Source: an uncultured Erysipelotrichaceae bacterium (GTDB lineage Bacteria > Bacillota_I > Bacilli_A > Erysipelotrichales > Erysipelotrichaceae). Taken from it: DNA of 55,485 nucleotides. The notes beneath the pieces are model-generated. The model was not told the origin of the DNA. It ran no database searches and worked only from the letters and a program-made list of their open reading frames with translations. The number at the start of each line of letters is the position of its first letter. Positions within the stretch are counted from its first letter, which is position 1. The DNA lies in the NCBI GenBank assembly GCA_905201565.1, contig CAJKOS010000001.1:1-55485 (forward strand). The letters are read 5' to 3'. Made by a program: the position numbers and the translations under genes. Positions 34,908-43,896 of the stretch are shown one piece after another.

Positions 34908-36110
34908 ATGAAATACAAACATCTGAATCTCAAGTATGCGTGCATCAATGCGGCATATCTCATGCTTCTCTGTGCAACAGCCGGCTATGCGTACAATTTC
35001 CTTTCACAATCCGGATTTGACGACAGCGCTACAGGTATCATCATCACCCTGATCAGTGTCTGTGGTCTTGTCTCGCAGACCGCCTTTGGTTCCATCATCG
35101 ACAAATCGGAAAAACTTGATGAGAAAAAATTCATTTCCATTACGATGATCGTGACCATCATCACTTCCGCACTGCTTCTTGTACTTCCTGAAGGAAACAT
35201 TCTCACCGTCATCGTTTCTATCATTGCCTTTACAAGTGCATCGGCGGGCATGCCATTTCTCAACAGTATGGCTTTCATTTACGAAAAAGATGGTGCTTCC
35301 ATCAACTACGGCCTTGGAAGAGGTGTTGGTTCTGCCGCATATGCGGTAGGTTCAGCATTGCTTGGACAGCTTTGGGCATTAGTAGGAAGAACAATCTTCC
35401 CGATCTATATCATTGCCTTTTCCATCGCAACATTACTTCTTGTACAAATCATGCCAGCTGCACCAAAGATCGAATCTGATGAATCTGGTGTTGTACAGGA
35501 ATCTCTTTCCTACGGTGCTTTCTTCAACAAATACAAAAAGATTATCATCCCGGTTCTTTCCATGGTTCTCATCTACTTTGCGCATATGATTCTCAACACG
35601 TATATTGCCAAAGTCATCGGTAACATCATCGGACCGGAAGCTTCGTCAATTGAAGGTACTGTAGAAGGTTTTCAGGGCACAGCCCTCTTCATCCAGGCAA
35701 TGTGTGAACTTCCAACCATGTTTGCCTTTGGTCTGATTCTCAAGAAACTCTCCATTAACAAACTCATGTGCATCGCTGTCGTCTTTTACAGTATCAAGCA
35801 CATCCTTGTCGCCTTCTGTCCAAACATGTATGTCTTCTATTTCATCATGGTATTACAGATGTTCTCCTATGCAATTCTTGTGCCGGGAGGCGTATATCTT
35901 GCCAATGAGATTGTCGCACCAGAAGATCGTAATAAAGGACAGGCTGTTGTTGGCGTTACAGCCACTGTTGGTGGCTTGTTAGCAAGTCTTATCGGTGGAC
36001 AGCTATTTACCTTCATGCCAGTCACAACTGTTATGATCCTTGGTGCTGCGATCACTGTTGTGGGTACTGTACTCATGTTCATAGGTGTTGGCACATTAAA
36101 GAAAAGTTAA
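34908..36110 (+). CDS. MFS transporter
   Basis: 400 residues, about twelve membrane helices, with the MFS loop 2-3 region FGSIIDKSEKLDEKK. It resembles the oligosaccharide:proton symporter / MFS_1-like group. It lies three bases upstream of a GH31 alpha-glycosidase gene, which suggests that it imports the glycosidase's substrate, an alpha-linked di- or oligosaccharide. AAGGAG precedes the start. Confidence 0.88.
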   Translation: MKYKHLNLKYACINAAYLMLLCATAGYAYNFLSQSGFDDSATGIIITLISVCGLVSQTAFGSIIDKSEKLDEKKFISITMIVTIITSALLLVLPEGNILTVIVSIIAFTSASAGMPFLNSMAFIYEKDGASINYGLGRGVGSAAYAVGSALLGQLWALVGRTIFPIYIIAFSIATLLLVQIMPAAPKIESDESGVVQESLSYGAFFNKYKKIIIPVLSMVLIYFAHMILNTYIAKVIGNIIGPEASSIEGTVEGFQGTALFIQAMCELPTMFAFGLILKKLSINKLMCIAVVFYSIKHILVAFCPNMYVFYFIMVLQMFSYAILVPGGVYLANEIVAPEDRNKGQAVVGVTATVGGLLASLIGGQLFTFMPVTTVMILGAAITVVGTVLMFIGVGTLKKS

Positions 36111-36113
36111 TCT

Positions 36114-38087
36114 ATGAAACTGACTACAAAGAACAATGTGCTTATCGCACGCCATCAGGGAGAAACCCTGACCATTACCCCATGGGGTAAGGATGCCTTA
36201 CGCATCAAAGCAACCATGTATCCTTCCTTTACTGACCATAACTGGGCATTGACCTATCATCCGGAAAGTGAAGCAGAAATACAAATTGAAGACAAATGTG
36301 CAACCATCACAAATGGTAACATCAAGGCAACCATCAACCAGTCTGGTGTACTATCCTTCTATCGCAAGGATAAAGTCATCCTGCAGGAATACTTCCGCAA
36401 CTATGATGGAACCATTTCCAAAGAAAGCAGATGTCTCAAATACACCGGCAGACGTTATCAGCCACATACCGGTGGTGATTACAGATTGACAGTACGCTTT
36501 GATGCCAACGACAATGAAAAGATCTTTGGCATGGGGCAATACCAGCAGAGACAGACAAACCTCAAGGGTTGTGTCCTTGACCTTGAACAGCGCAACTCAC
36601 AGATATCCGTTCCTTTCTATGTTTCTTCCCTTGGCTATGGTTTCCTCTGGAACAACCCGGCCGTAGGCAGAGTTACCTTTGGCAATAACATCACGGAATG
36701 GATTTCTGAAGCAACAAAAGAAATGGATTACTGGATTACTGTCAAAGATACACCAAAGGACATCCTTTCTTCTTATACAGAAGTAACAGGTCGTGCACCT
36801 GCCTTCCCGGATGATTTACTTGGTCTATGGCAGTGCCGTCTTCGTTACCGTTCCCAGCAGGAAGTCATGGATGTATTGCATAAGGCAGATGAGAAACAGA
36901 TTCCTATCGACATGATTGTTATCGACTTCTTCCACTGGCCATATCAGGGTGACTGGAAGTTTGACCCTGTCTATTGGCCAGATCCAAAGAGAATGATTGA
37001 AGAATGTCATAAGCGTGGCATCAAGGTATGTGTATCCGTATGGCCTTCTGTTGACAAGAAGAGTGAAAACTTTGCCACAATGTTTGAAAACGGCATGTTA
37101 ATCCGTACTGAACGCGGTGCTATTCAGACCTATGAATACCAGGGAGACTGCCTGGAAATTGATGCAACTAATCCTGAGACACGCGACTATGTCTGGAATG
37201 TATGCAAAAAGAACTACTTTGACCTTGGCATAGATGCCTTCTGGCTTGACAATGCGGAACCAGACTATGGTGTCTATGACTTTGACAACTACCGCTATTA
37301 CCTTGGCACAGCTCTTTCCTGTTCCAACATCTATCCACAGTACTACAGCCGCACTTTCTATGAAAATGAAAAAGCGTTTGGCAAAGAAGACATTGTCTCT
37401 TTGACACGTTCCTGTTGGGCAGGAAGTCAGAAATATGGCAATGTTGTCTGGTCAGGCGATGTACCTTCTACCTTTGAAGCCTTCCGCGATCAGTTACAAT
37501 GTGGCATCAATATGGGACTGGCAGGCATACCATGGTGGACAAGTGATACCGGTGGATTTATGACCGATGACTGGCAAAGTGAAGAATTCCGTGAACTGCT
37601 CATCCGCTGGTTTGAGTTCAGCACATTCTCACCAGTGCTCAGAATGCATGGTGACCGTGGTCCACACGACATTCCACCACTGGATGATCGTGACTGGGGT
37701 GGTGGTTACCTCTACACAGGTCATGAAAATGAAATCTGGTCCTATGGAGAAGACATGGAAAAGATCTTCCGGAAATATCTGGACATCCGTGAAGAACTCA
37801 AACCATATCTCAGACAACTCTTCAAAGAATCAGAAGAGAATGGTTCTCCACTCATCCGTGCCATGTTCTATGAATTCCCGGATGATGAAAAATGCTGGGA
37901 AATCTATGATCAGTATATGTTAGGAGACAAATATCTTGTCGCACCAGTACTCACAAAACATACAGTACAAAGAGAAGTGTATCTGCCAGAAGGTACATGG
38001 ACATTCGATGGCAGGACATATACAGGTGGAAAAACATATACAATAGATGCGCCTGTTGATGTTATTCCAGTGTTTGAAAAACAATGA
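36114..38087 (+). CDS. GH31 alpha-glycosidase (alpha-glucosidase or alpha-xylosidase)
   Basis: 657 residues, family GH31. The N-terminal beta-sandwich (about 1-215) precedes the catalytic barrel. The nucleophile Asp is in FWLDNAEPD (about 379) and the acid/base Asp in VWSGDVPS (about 449). HGDRGP and the C-terminal beta domain follow. WLDxxEP nucleophile regions are common in alpha-xylosidases, but subsite residues cannot be judged by eye. No signal peptide, so it acts inside the cell on imported sugar. Co-transcribed with the MFS gene; overlaps the next small gene by 4 bases. Confidence 0.92.
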   Translation: MKLTTKNNVLIARHQGETLTITPWGKDALRIKATMYPSFTDHNWALTYHPESEAEIQIEDKCATITNGNIKATINQSGVLSFYRKDKVILQEYFRNYDGTISKESRCLKYTGRRYQPHTGGDYRLTVRFDANDNEKIFGMGQYQQRQTNLKGCVLDLEQRNSQISVPFYVSSLGYGFLWNNPAVGRVTFGNNITEWISEATKEMDYWITVKDTPKDILSSYTEVTGRAPAFPDDLLGLWQCRLRYRSQQEVMDVLHKADEKQIPIDMIVIDFFHWPYQGDWKFDPVYWPDPKRMIEECHKRGIKVCVSVWPSVDKKSENFATMFENGMLIRTERGAIQTYEYQGDCLEIDATNPETRDYVWNVCKKNYFDLGIDAFWLDNAEPDYGVYDFDNYRYYLGTALSCSNIYPQYYSRTFYENEKAFGKEDIVSLTRSCWAGSQKYGNVVWSGDVPSTFEAFRDQLQCGINMGLAGIPWWTSDTGGFMTDDWQSEEFRELLIRWFEFSTFSPVLRMHGDRGPHDIPPLDDRDWGGGYLYTGHENEIWSYGEDMEKIFRKYLDIREELKPYLRQLFKESEENGSPLIRAMFYEFPDDEKCWEIYDQYMLGDKYLVAPVLTKHTVQREVYLPEGTWTFDGRTYTGGKTYTIDAPVDVIPVFEKQ

Positions 38088-38263
38088 GACAACCATTCCA
38101 AGACTACCTGGACAAGATCCAGGCATGTGTGAAGGAACATAATGAAACAAAACTGAGTGACCTCTGCCGGCAAGCATATGCGGACTATTGCAATGGCCTT
38201 CTTTCTGAAGAAGAATACACTAAGATTTACATCCAATGCATGGATTATGCTTATCCAAGATAA
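38084..38263 (+). CDS. Small protein, 59 aa, coupled to the GH31 gene
   Basis: A 59-residue protein starting MRQPFQDYLDKIQACVKE and ending MDYAYPR. It overlaps the GH31 stop by 4 bases (ATGA), so it is translationally coupled, and the hairpin terminator follows 43 bases later. It is acidic and helical, with four Cys (positions 15, 28, 36 and 52). I do not recognise a family. Codon use looks like the neighbours'. It could be a small regulator or subunit of the sugar module; that is inference from position only. Confidence 0.65.
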   Translation: MRQPFQDYLDKIQACVKEHNETKLSDLCRQAYADYCNGLLSEEEYTKIYIQCMDYAYPR

Positions 38264-38305
38264 TGGCAAAAGCCGTCAGAAAATACAACACTTACAAAAA
38301 TGAAC

Positions 38306-38347
38306 AAAGTGCCGGAAACCGCATCATTAAGCGGAATCTGGCACTTT
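38306..38347 (+). terminator. Terminator of the MFS-GH31-small-protein operon
   Basis: Outer stem AAAGTGCC/GGCACTTT (38306-38313 with 38340-38347), inner stem CCGC/GCGG, followed by TATC. The T run is short and part of the stem. Confidence 0.6.
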
Positions 38348-38751
38348 TATCACTTTCAAACTGGCAAAGCTTATCTTACATAATAAGTTGTGGTTAATTC
38401 GTCAATTCTTTACAATATTGCCTCAACAAGTGCATCTATCACCGTGCTTTTGGACTAGTAGTTATTCTTTCCCCTTTGGTCTTAATATGAATATCTCTTT
38501 CGGTGTCTGCGCCACTCCCGATCAGGATAGCATTGTACAGACACATCCAACTTTATTGTCTACATACATATGCATCCAGGACAGAATGGTGTTATTTTAT
38601 TTCGTATATTTCATTGTTTTTTCTATTTTCGTAACCATAATTGCATCAAGTATTGCATCTTAATTGCATCTAATTGCATCAATTATTGTGGCTAAAATAC
38701 GCTTATTTTCGATAAAATTGCTTCCTAATTGCATCAATAATTGCTTAATTG
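38348..38751. other. AT-rich non-coding stretch with repeated TTGCATC
   Basis: No supported gene. From 38641 the heptamer TTGCATC recurs at 38641, 38653, 38664, 38674 and 38729. The first four are spaced 12, 11 and 10 bases, about one helical turn each. The stretch is clearly more AT-rich than the operons on either side and borders decayed genes, so it may be the relic of their 3' flank. Confidence 0.5.
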
Positions 38752-39209
38752 TTATCGACTTGCATACCATTTACTACCTCTAGTTTTTCCTATTACATAT
38801 ACTCGTCCTTCCTTAACTGACGAAGAAGAGATTGAATCTGCCCACGACTATGTGAAGGTAAAACCTGTAACAGTTCATTTAATGGTGTTCCATTCTTTCC
38901 GCTCTCTTTAATATGCTTAAAAATTAATTCTAAATTAGTGTCTCTATCTAATCCTACAATTCTTGTATTAACTCCAGATTTTCCGATAATACTGTATAGG
39001 CTGCGTGCTAATACATACTTATTGCGGCTAACATGTTCAACAATTCCAAGTTCTACTAATCTTTTTAATCTTTTTAATCTCAATTGTAAACTTGAAGACA
39101 ATTTTCTGCCATGATATAGTTCATTAATAACCAATAAATCACTGGTTGAAAGAGTCTCTAACTTTTCATCTCCAATTCTTTTAATCAATGAAAGCATTAA
39201 CCAGTCCAT
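38752..39209 (-). pseudogene. Remnant of an AlbA_2-type ATP-binding regulator (C-terminal part)
   Basis: The open part (38793-39209, 138 codons) matches the C-terminal region of AlbA_2/Schlafen-type ATP-binding regulators: LSTSDLLVINELYHGRKL, a winged-helix stretch, and LLQVLPSHSRGQIQSLLRQL. The frame then breaks near 38810; in another frame the expected ending continues (EGRVYVIGKTRGSKWYASR) to a stop at 38752. The N-terminal DNA-binding and ATPase domains are absent. The first residues (MDWLM) resemble the usual end of DUF4143 proteins, so the fragment may be joined to the neighbouring pseudogene by deletion. Confidence 0.7.
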
Positions 39210-40279
39210 ATTCCATCATACTGTGCTTCCAGATCATCAACTAGCGTCAGAATCATCTTAAGATAATAATCACAGATCACCAAAATTGGTTTCAACTCTC
39301 GCTCCATTGTTTTTTTTCTTTCCGCAAGGAAAAGGCAACCTAGTAATACTATGTTTCTTTGTTGTCCTGTGCAGCAAAATCAACTTCAAAGGAATCTATT
39401 TTTCCTACATATACATCATATCTCTGCGGGGCAATTCCAAATTTACCACATTCTCCAAGATATGCACTGCATCCATTTGTCTTGATTCCAATAGCTTATA
39501 GCGAAGTCCAATATCCACTACACAATACTTTTCAAGAGATTTAAGGTACTGCTCTCCATTGATGTTATATCGGCTTTGCTTTGCATATTATCTAACTTTC
39601 CGACAAATCCTTCAAATGTTTTTCGACTCGTTTTATGTCCGTCTACCGCCCATCAGAACATTATATCCGCTATCTTTTTAGAAGAACGATGATTTTAGAT
39701 TGTATCAATTACATCCTCAGGACACCTTTCAGCGTCATGATATCTGTGATTTTCTTCCAATTTACAATATCCTAGACAACAATCGTAACGTAAAGCCCAT
39801 CCAATTAATCACGGATTTAGTTCACTGCCCTTATAGTTAAAGGTTATAGGGGAACAAGATGTTTTCCAGATGTTCATTGTATTTTACAACTCAATCTGTC
39901 ATACTACCTGTACTCTCCGTGTATTTTTTAAAGATAATGATATTATTTTATTCTGAACACATTGTCCGGAAATCAAAGTAGCAATCTCACTGGAAAGAAT
40001 ATAGGCATTGGAACCAAGCCTTTCTTTTAAGAATGAATACAACCTCCCGTAATCTGTCAGTTCTTCAAAATGAATTGGAATGGTCCGTTCGTCTTCAATT
40101 TCTTGTTCCAACAACCATTTATGGCAAATCTTCAGCACACCGGACTTTCCACATCTTGGAATACCAGTAGCACCCTTAAATCGAAAAACAACACTTTCTT
40201 GACGACTATTCAGAAAAAATGTTACATCAGAAGCTTTAAATAATACTGATATATTCAAGCTATGTGTCCAATCATACAC
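39210..40279 (-). pseudogene. Decayed AAA_14/DUF4143 ATP-binding protein gene
   Basis: Pieces of one protein lie in order on the minus strand but in different frames with several stops. The N-terminal ATPase part (39899-40279) has TGIPRCGKSGVL, a decayed form of the GIRRCGKSTLL P-loop. In the middle are KRVEKHLKDLSES and YLKSLEKYCVVDIGLRYKLL, then HILENVVNLEL and, after a frameshift, YDVYVGKIDSFEVDFAAQDN, the DUF4143 nuclease-like signature. AAA_14/DUF4143 genes are common accessory genes in Bacillota. This copy cannot make a functional protein. Confidence 0.8.
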
Positions 40280-40342
40280 AATTTACTAAATACAATAACA
40301 GCTGATCTGGTTTAATTCCCGCAGATTAGTTGCTGATATACA

Positions 40343-42571
40343 TTACTTCTTCCAGTCCAGTATTCTCTTCTTCATACCTTTGATGTCCAGTACACCATAG
40401 GCAAAACCTTTTCTCACAAGTTCTGCTGGTACATACTGGTCATATTTCTCAAAGATGGGCACTTCTTCCGGATAGACAAGGTCTAATGGATCAAATTCCT
40501 TTTCTGCTTCTTCTTTCAGAATCTGGAAGAATTCTTCTTTTGTGACCTGCATGGTGAACTGGATGTAGTATGGTCTTACACTGGTGAGACCTTTCAGGGA
40601 AAGCCGCTGCCCACATTTAATCTTGAGAAACCTCTCCAAAGCAAGAAATGCATAGGAACCAAGCCATGGAAACAACACCCACATCTTTCCACCAAGGTGG
40701 ATGAGTTCATCTTTGTCCATACCTGCCTGATGGAATGTATGTCTTGCGTCCATGAGACGGCATACCGCATGTTTCATAAGATATGGGTAGTTTTTCTCTT
40801 CATTGAGCACAGCATACATTCTTTCCAATATCCTTGTATGAATATCCCCTGCCACATCACCAAAGTAAGCAGGAATGTTGCCTTTGACAAGTGTACAGTA
40901 CACAACCCTGTGTTTATGGTCCACTTCATCTACTACCCAGTCCCTTCCAGCAATGGCAATTTTATCTCCAACTGGTGGCGGTTTGACAATAGTACCAAGT
41001 TCTTCAGAATCAGCTCTTACACTATATTCCACGTTTTCCTGGAAAACCGCATAGAATTTGTAGTTGTTGACAATTCGTTCCCCCGTTAACCCTGTGATCA
41101 GTCCTCCATTTTCTGTCCGGTTGATGTGATCAATGGACACGAGGTGACGTAATAGTATCTGATAGTCCTCTTTTGTTATATGTTGAAAAGCTGAAAGTGG
41201 TAGTACCCTTGAAGCCAGTTCTGCTGGTGTCATTTCTCCACAGGATGCCAATGTACTCATGGTCTGGTGGTACAAAAGACTATAGGGAAGTCTTTCCATA
41301 CGCGGTGGTTCAACAAACCGCTCTTCAATATATAACTGTACTAAGGCAATACCCTGTATCAGATACCAGGGAATCATATCCGGTAACATGGCTCTTGCCT
41401 CAGGATGGTCTTCCCGCATAACAAACCACATTTCTGATGGATCGCCACGCCTTCCGGTTCTGCCCATTCTCTGCAGAAAACCAGATACCGTATACGGTGC
41501 ATCTATCTGGAAGGCTCTCTCCAGCCTGCCAATATCAATACCCAGCTCCAGTGTTGCCGTAGCACAGACAGACATCAGGGATTCATCATCCTTCATTTCT
41601 TCTTCTGCACTTTCCCTGTAAGAAGCAGAAAGATTGCCATGGTGAATGAGAAATCTGTCCGGTTCATGGTTAACTTCACAATATTGTCTGAGATACTGAC
41701 AAACTGCCTCACATTCCTCTCTTGAGTTTGTGAAGATGAGACATTTCTTTCCTCTTGTGTGATTAAAGATATAACCAATTCCTGGATCTGCAGACTCTGG
41801 CGCTTTATCGGTCGGTTCTTCCTGATGGATGGTTTCTGGTATGTCAGTCTTTCCTTCATCTGCCTGTGGACCACTGTTATAGAAGTGCTCCATAGATAAC
41901 CGCCATATTTCTTTATCCCCGTCAAAGCGTGGAATGACAGTTTTCCTGTGACTGCCAGCTGATAAAAATTTTCCTGCATCTTCCGGATTGCCTATCGTTG
42001 CGGACAGGCCTATACGCCTTGGATCACATTGTGCAAGACGGCACATTCTTTCAATGAGGCAGAATGTCTGTAAACCTCTGTCTCCTCTTAATAAAGAATG
42101 GATTTCATCAATGACGATGAAACGCAGATCATGAAACAAAGATGGTATTTCCATGTGTTTGTTAATCATGATAGATTCCAATGATTCCGGGGTAATCTGT
42201 AAAATACCCCTTGGTTTTTTTAACAGTTTCCGCTTCTTTGCAGCATCCGCGTCCCCATGCCACTTTGTGACTGGAATGCCCTGTTCTTCACAAAGTTCAT
42301 TCATGCGAAGAAACTGGTCATTAATCAATGCCTTCAGTGGCGCAATATACAATACCCCTACACTATCGGATGGTTCTCCATCCAGCAATGTCAGTATCGG
42401 AAAGAAAGCTGCTTCTGTTTTACCGGAAGCGGTAGAAGCTGTTAACAGGACATTTTCATCGGTATTGAAGATGGCGTCTGCTGCCGCATTCTGTATGCCA
42501 CGCAATGCCTTCCATTCCGAGCGATAGATATAGTCCTGGATAAATGGAGCATAGCGTTCAAAGGCATTCAT
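40343..42571 (-). CDS. brxHI: BrxHI-like (Lhr-type) superfamily II helicase
   Basis: 742 residues. Helicase motifs in order: Q-like GIQNAAADAIF, Walker A TASTASGKTE (about 44-53), IAPLKALINDQ, DEIH box VIDEIHSL (about 155-158), LSATIGNPED, IFTNSREECE, ATATLELGIDIG, and QRMGRTGRRGD. The C-terminal half resembles Lhr-type helicases. BrxHI is the helicase of type 2 BREX phage-defence loci (established); here it overlaps a BrxD-like ATPase gene by 4 bases, the same pairing. No PglX methylase or PglZ phosphatase is nearby. It is the last gene of a four-gene operon; only a weak imperfect hairpin follows at 40300-40340. Confidence 0.82.
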   Translation of the reverse strand: MNAFERYAPFIQDYIYRSEWKALRGIQNAAADAIFNTDENVLLTASTASGKTEAAFFPILTLLDGEPSDSVGVLYIAPLKALINDQFLRMNELCEEQGIPVTKWHGDADAAKKRKLLKKPRGILQITPESLESIMINKHMEIPSLFHDLRFIVIDEIHSLLRGDRGLQTFCLIERMCRLAQCDPRRIGLSATIGNPEDAGKFLSAGSHRKTVIPRFDGDKEIWRLSMEHFYNSGPQADEGKTDIPETIHQEEPTDKAPESADPGIGYIFNHTRGKKCLIFTNSREECEAVCQYLRQYCEVNHEPDRFLIHHGNLSASYRESAEEEMKDDESLMSVCATATLELGIDIGRLERAFQIDAPYTVSGFLQRMGRTGRRGDPSEMWFVMREDHPEARAMLPDMIPWYLIQGIALVQLYIEERFVEPPRMERLPYSLLYHQTMSTLASCGEMTPAELASRVLPLSAFQHITKEDYQILLRHLVSIDHINRTENGGLITGLTGERIVNNYKFYAVFQENVEYSVRADSEELGTIVKPPPVGDKIAIAGRDWVVDEVDHKHRVVYCTLVKGNIPAYFGDVAGDIHTRILERMYAVLNEEKNYPYLMKHAVCRLMDARHTFHQAGMDKDELIHLGGKMWVLFPWLGSYAFLALERFLKIKCGQRLSLKGLTSVRPYYIQFTMQVTKEEFFQILKEEAEKEFDPLDLVYPEEVPIFEKYDQYVPAELVRKGFAYGVLDIKGMKKRILDWKK

Positions 42572-43896
42572 ATCGTAAACTCCGCATACTGGGCATCACT
42601 TTCATCCGATACCGCTTCACTTTTAGCATAACTGAAATCATCACTCTGCATCAGTTCTGATACCCCCATAGAAGGATTCTGGTAGAGAAGGTCCGCCAGT
42701 TCTATGAAATCACGGATGACTTCACGCGGCGTGATATTTTCTTCTGCACCAATTCTTCCATATTCAAGTTTTACAAAATCCGCAAGATCCTCTGTGGAAA
42801 GCTTTCGTTCATACTGGTACAACCCGGCATGCATATCAGACAGCTTCTCACACAGGATTAACATTTCTTCTGGTGTTAATGGATCAAGGCGGATGACAGG
42901 TGATAACAAGTCACGTGCACCAGGTCTTGAGAACTTGCCTTCCGCAAGTCTTGAACGCAGTGCTTCATAGCTGTAAATACCCCTTCTTTTATCTTCTAAT
43001 GCCTGTGGGGTAGAACCCATGATGATACCGAGGTACTTTGCTTTGCCCTGCATGGTGTCGTTATACATGGTCAGTATCTTTTCATAGTTGTACTGGCGGG
43101 TGATGGAATTCGGAATCTTGTACAAATTGACAAGTTCATCGATCATGATCATCATACCGGTATAGCCGGCAAGGCGGAAAAATACCGCAAACAGTTTCAG
43201 ATATTCATACCAGTCATCATCGGTAATGATCATGTTGACACCAAGTTCTTCTTTCGCTTCTCTTTTGAGATTGTATTCACCACGGAACCACCTTGTGACC
43301 TTCATCTTTGTTTCATCATCACCTTCAACATAGGCGTGATAGTACTTTGATAGCAGTATCGCAAATTCAAAGCCATGGACCATTTCACTCAATGCATTGG
43401 TTACTGCATATATCTTCTGGTCGACGAGTTTTGTCAAAGCAGGGTCACCTATAGAAAAACCACTTTCCTGCACAGCTTCTGTTTGAATCGTATTAATCCA
43501 TCTGTCGAGTACCAGTGTCAAAGCTCCACCTTCTGGTTTAGTCTTTGTGGAAAGGTTGCGGATCAGTTCACGGTATGTAGCCAGCCCCTGGCCACGTGTG
43601 CCCTGCAGCCTTCTTTCCGGAGAAAGGTCCGCATCTACCACAATAAAACCTTTGTCCATGACGTAGTTGCGCAATGTCTGGATGAGGAAGCTCTTGCCAG
43701 AACCATATTTGCCAACAATGAAACGGAAAGAAGCACCACCTTCTGAGATGATGTCCACATCATGTAACAAAGCTGCTATTTCATTCTTTCTGCCTACTGT
43801 AATATAGGGAAGACCAATACGTGGTACTACACCACCTTTTAAAGAATTCAAAACGGTCAATGCAATACGTTTTGGTACATTTCTTTTTTCACTCAT
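42568..43896 (-). CDS. brxD: BrxD-like ATP-binding protein (DUF2791 family)
   Basis: 442 residues, the length of BREX ATP-binding protein BrxD. Walker A GKYGSGKS is at 62-69, preceded by GRKNEI and FRFIVG; Walker B is MIMIDELVNLYK (about 248-259). VDADLSPERRLQGTRG and GSTPQALEDKRRGIYSYEALRSRL are characteristic DUF2791 stretches; SPVIRLDPLTPEEMLIL and ENITPREVIRDFI complete the fold. Expected to be a DNA-associated STAND/ORC-like ATPase acting with the helicase encoded next. It overlaps the TerB gene by 8 bases and the helicase gene by 4. Confidence 0.83.
   Translation of the reverse strand: MSEKRNVPKRIALTVLNSLKGGVVPRIGLPYITVGRKNEIAALLHDVDIISEGGASFRFIVGKYGSGKSFLIQTLRNYVMDKGFIVVDADLSPERRLQGTRGQGLATYRELIRNLSTKTKPEGGALTLVLDRWINTIQTEAVQESGFSIGDPALTKLVDQKIYAVTNALSEMVHGFEFAILLSKYYHAYVEGDDETKMKVTRWFRGEYNLKREAKEELGVNMIITDDDWYEYLKLFAVFFRLAGYTGMMIMIDELVNLYKIPNSITRQYNYEKILTMYNDTMQGKAKYLGIIMGSTPQALEDKRRGIYSYEALRSRLAEGKFSRPGARDLLSPVIRLDPLTPEEMLILCEKLSDMHAGLYQYERKLSTEDLADFVKLEYGRIGAEENITPREVIRDFIELADLLYQNPSMGVSELMQSDDFSYAKSEAVSDESDAQYAEFTI

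Noticed and set aside
39286..39544. Plus-strand small frames in the AT-rich region
   Set aside because: They run opposite the decayed DUF4143 gene, whose fragments are recognisable on the minus strand.
38348..40342. Insertion sequence or phage remnant
   Set aside because: No transposase, integrase or terminal inverted repeats could be recognised; only AAA_14/DUF4143 and AlbA_2 remnants.
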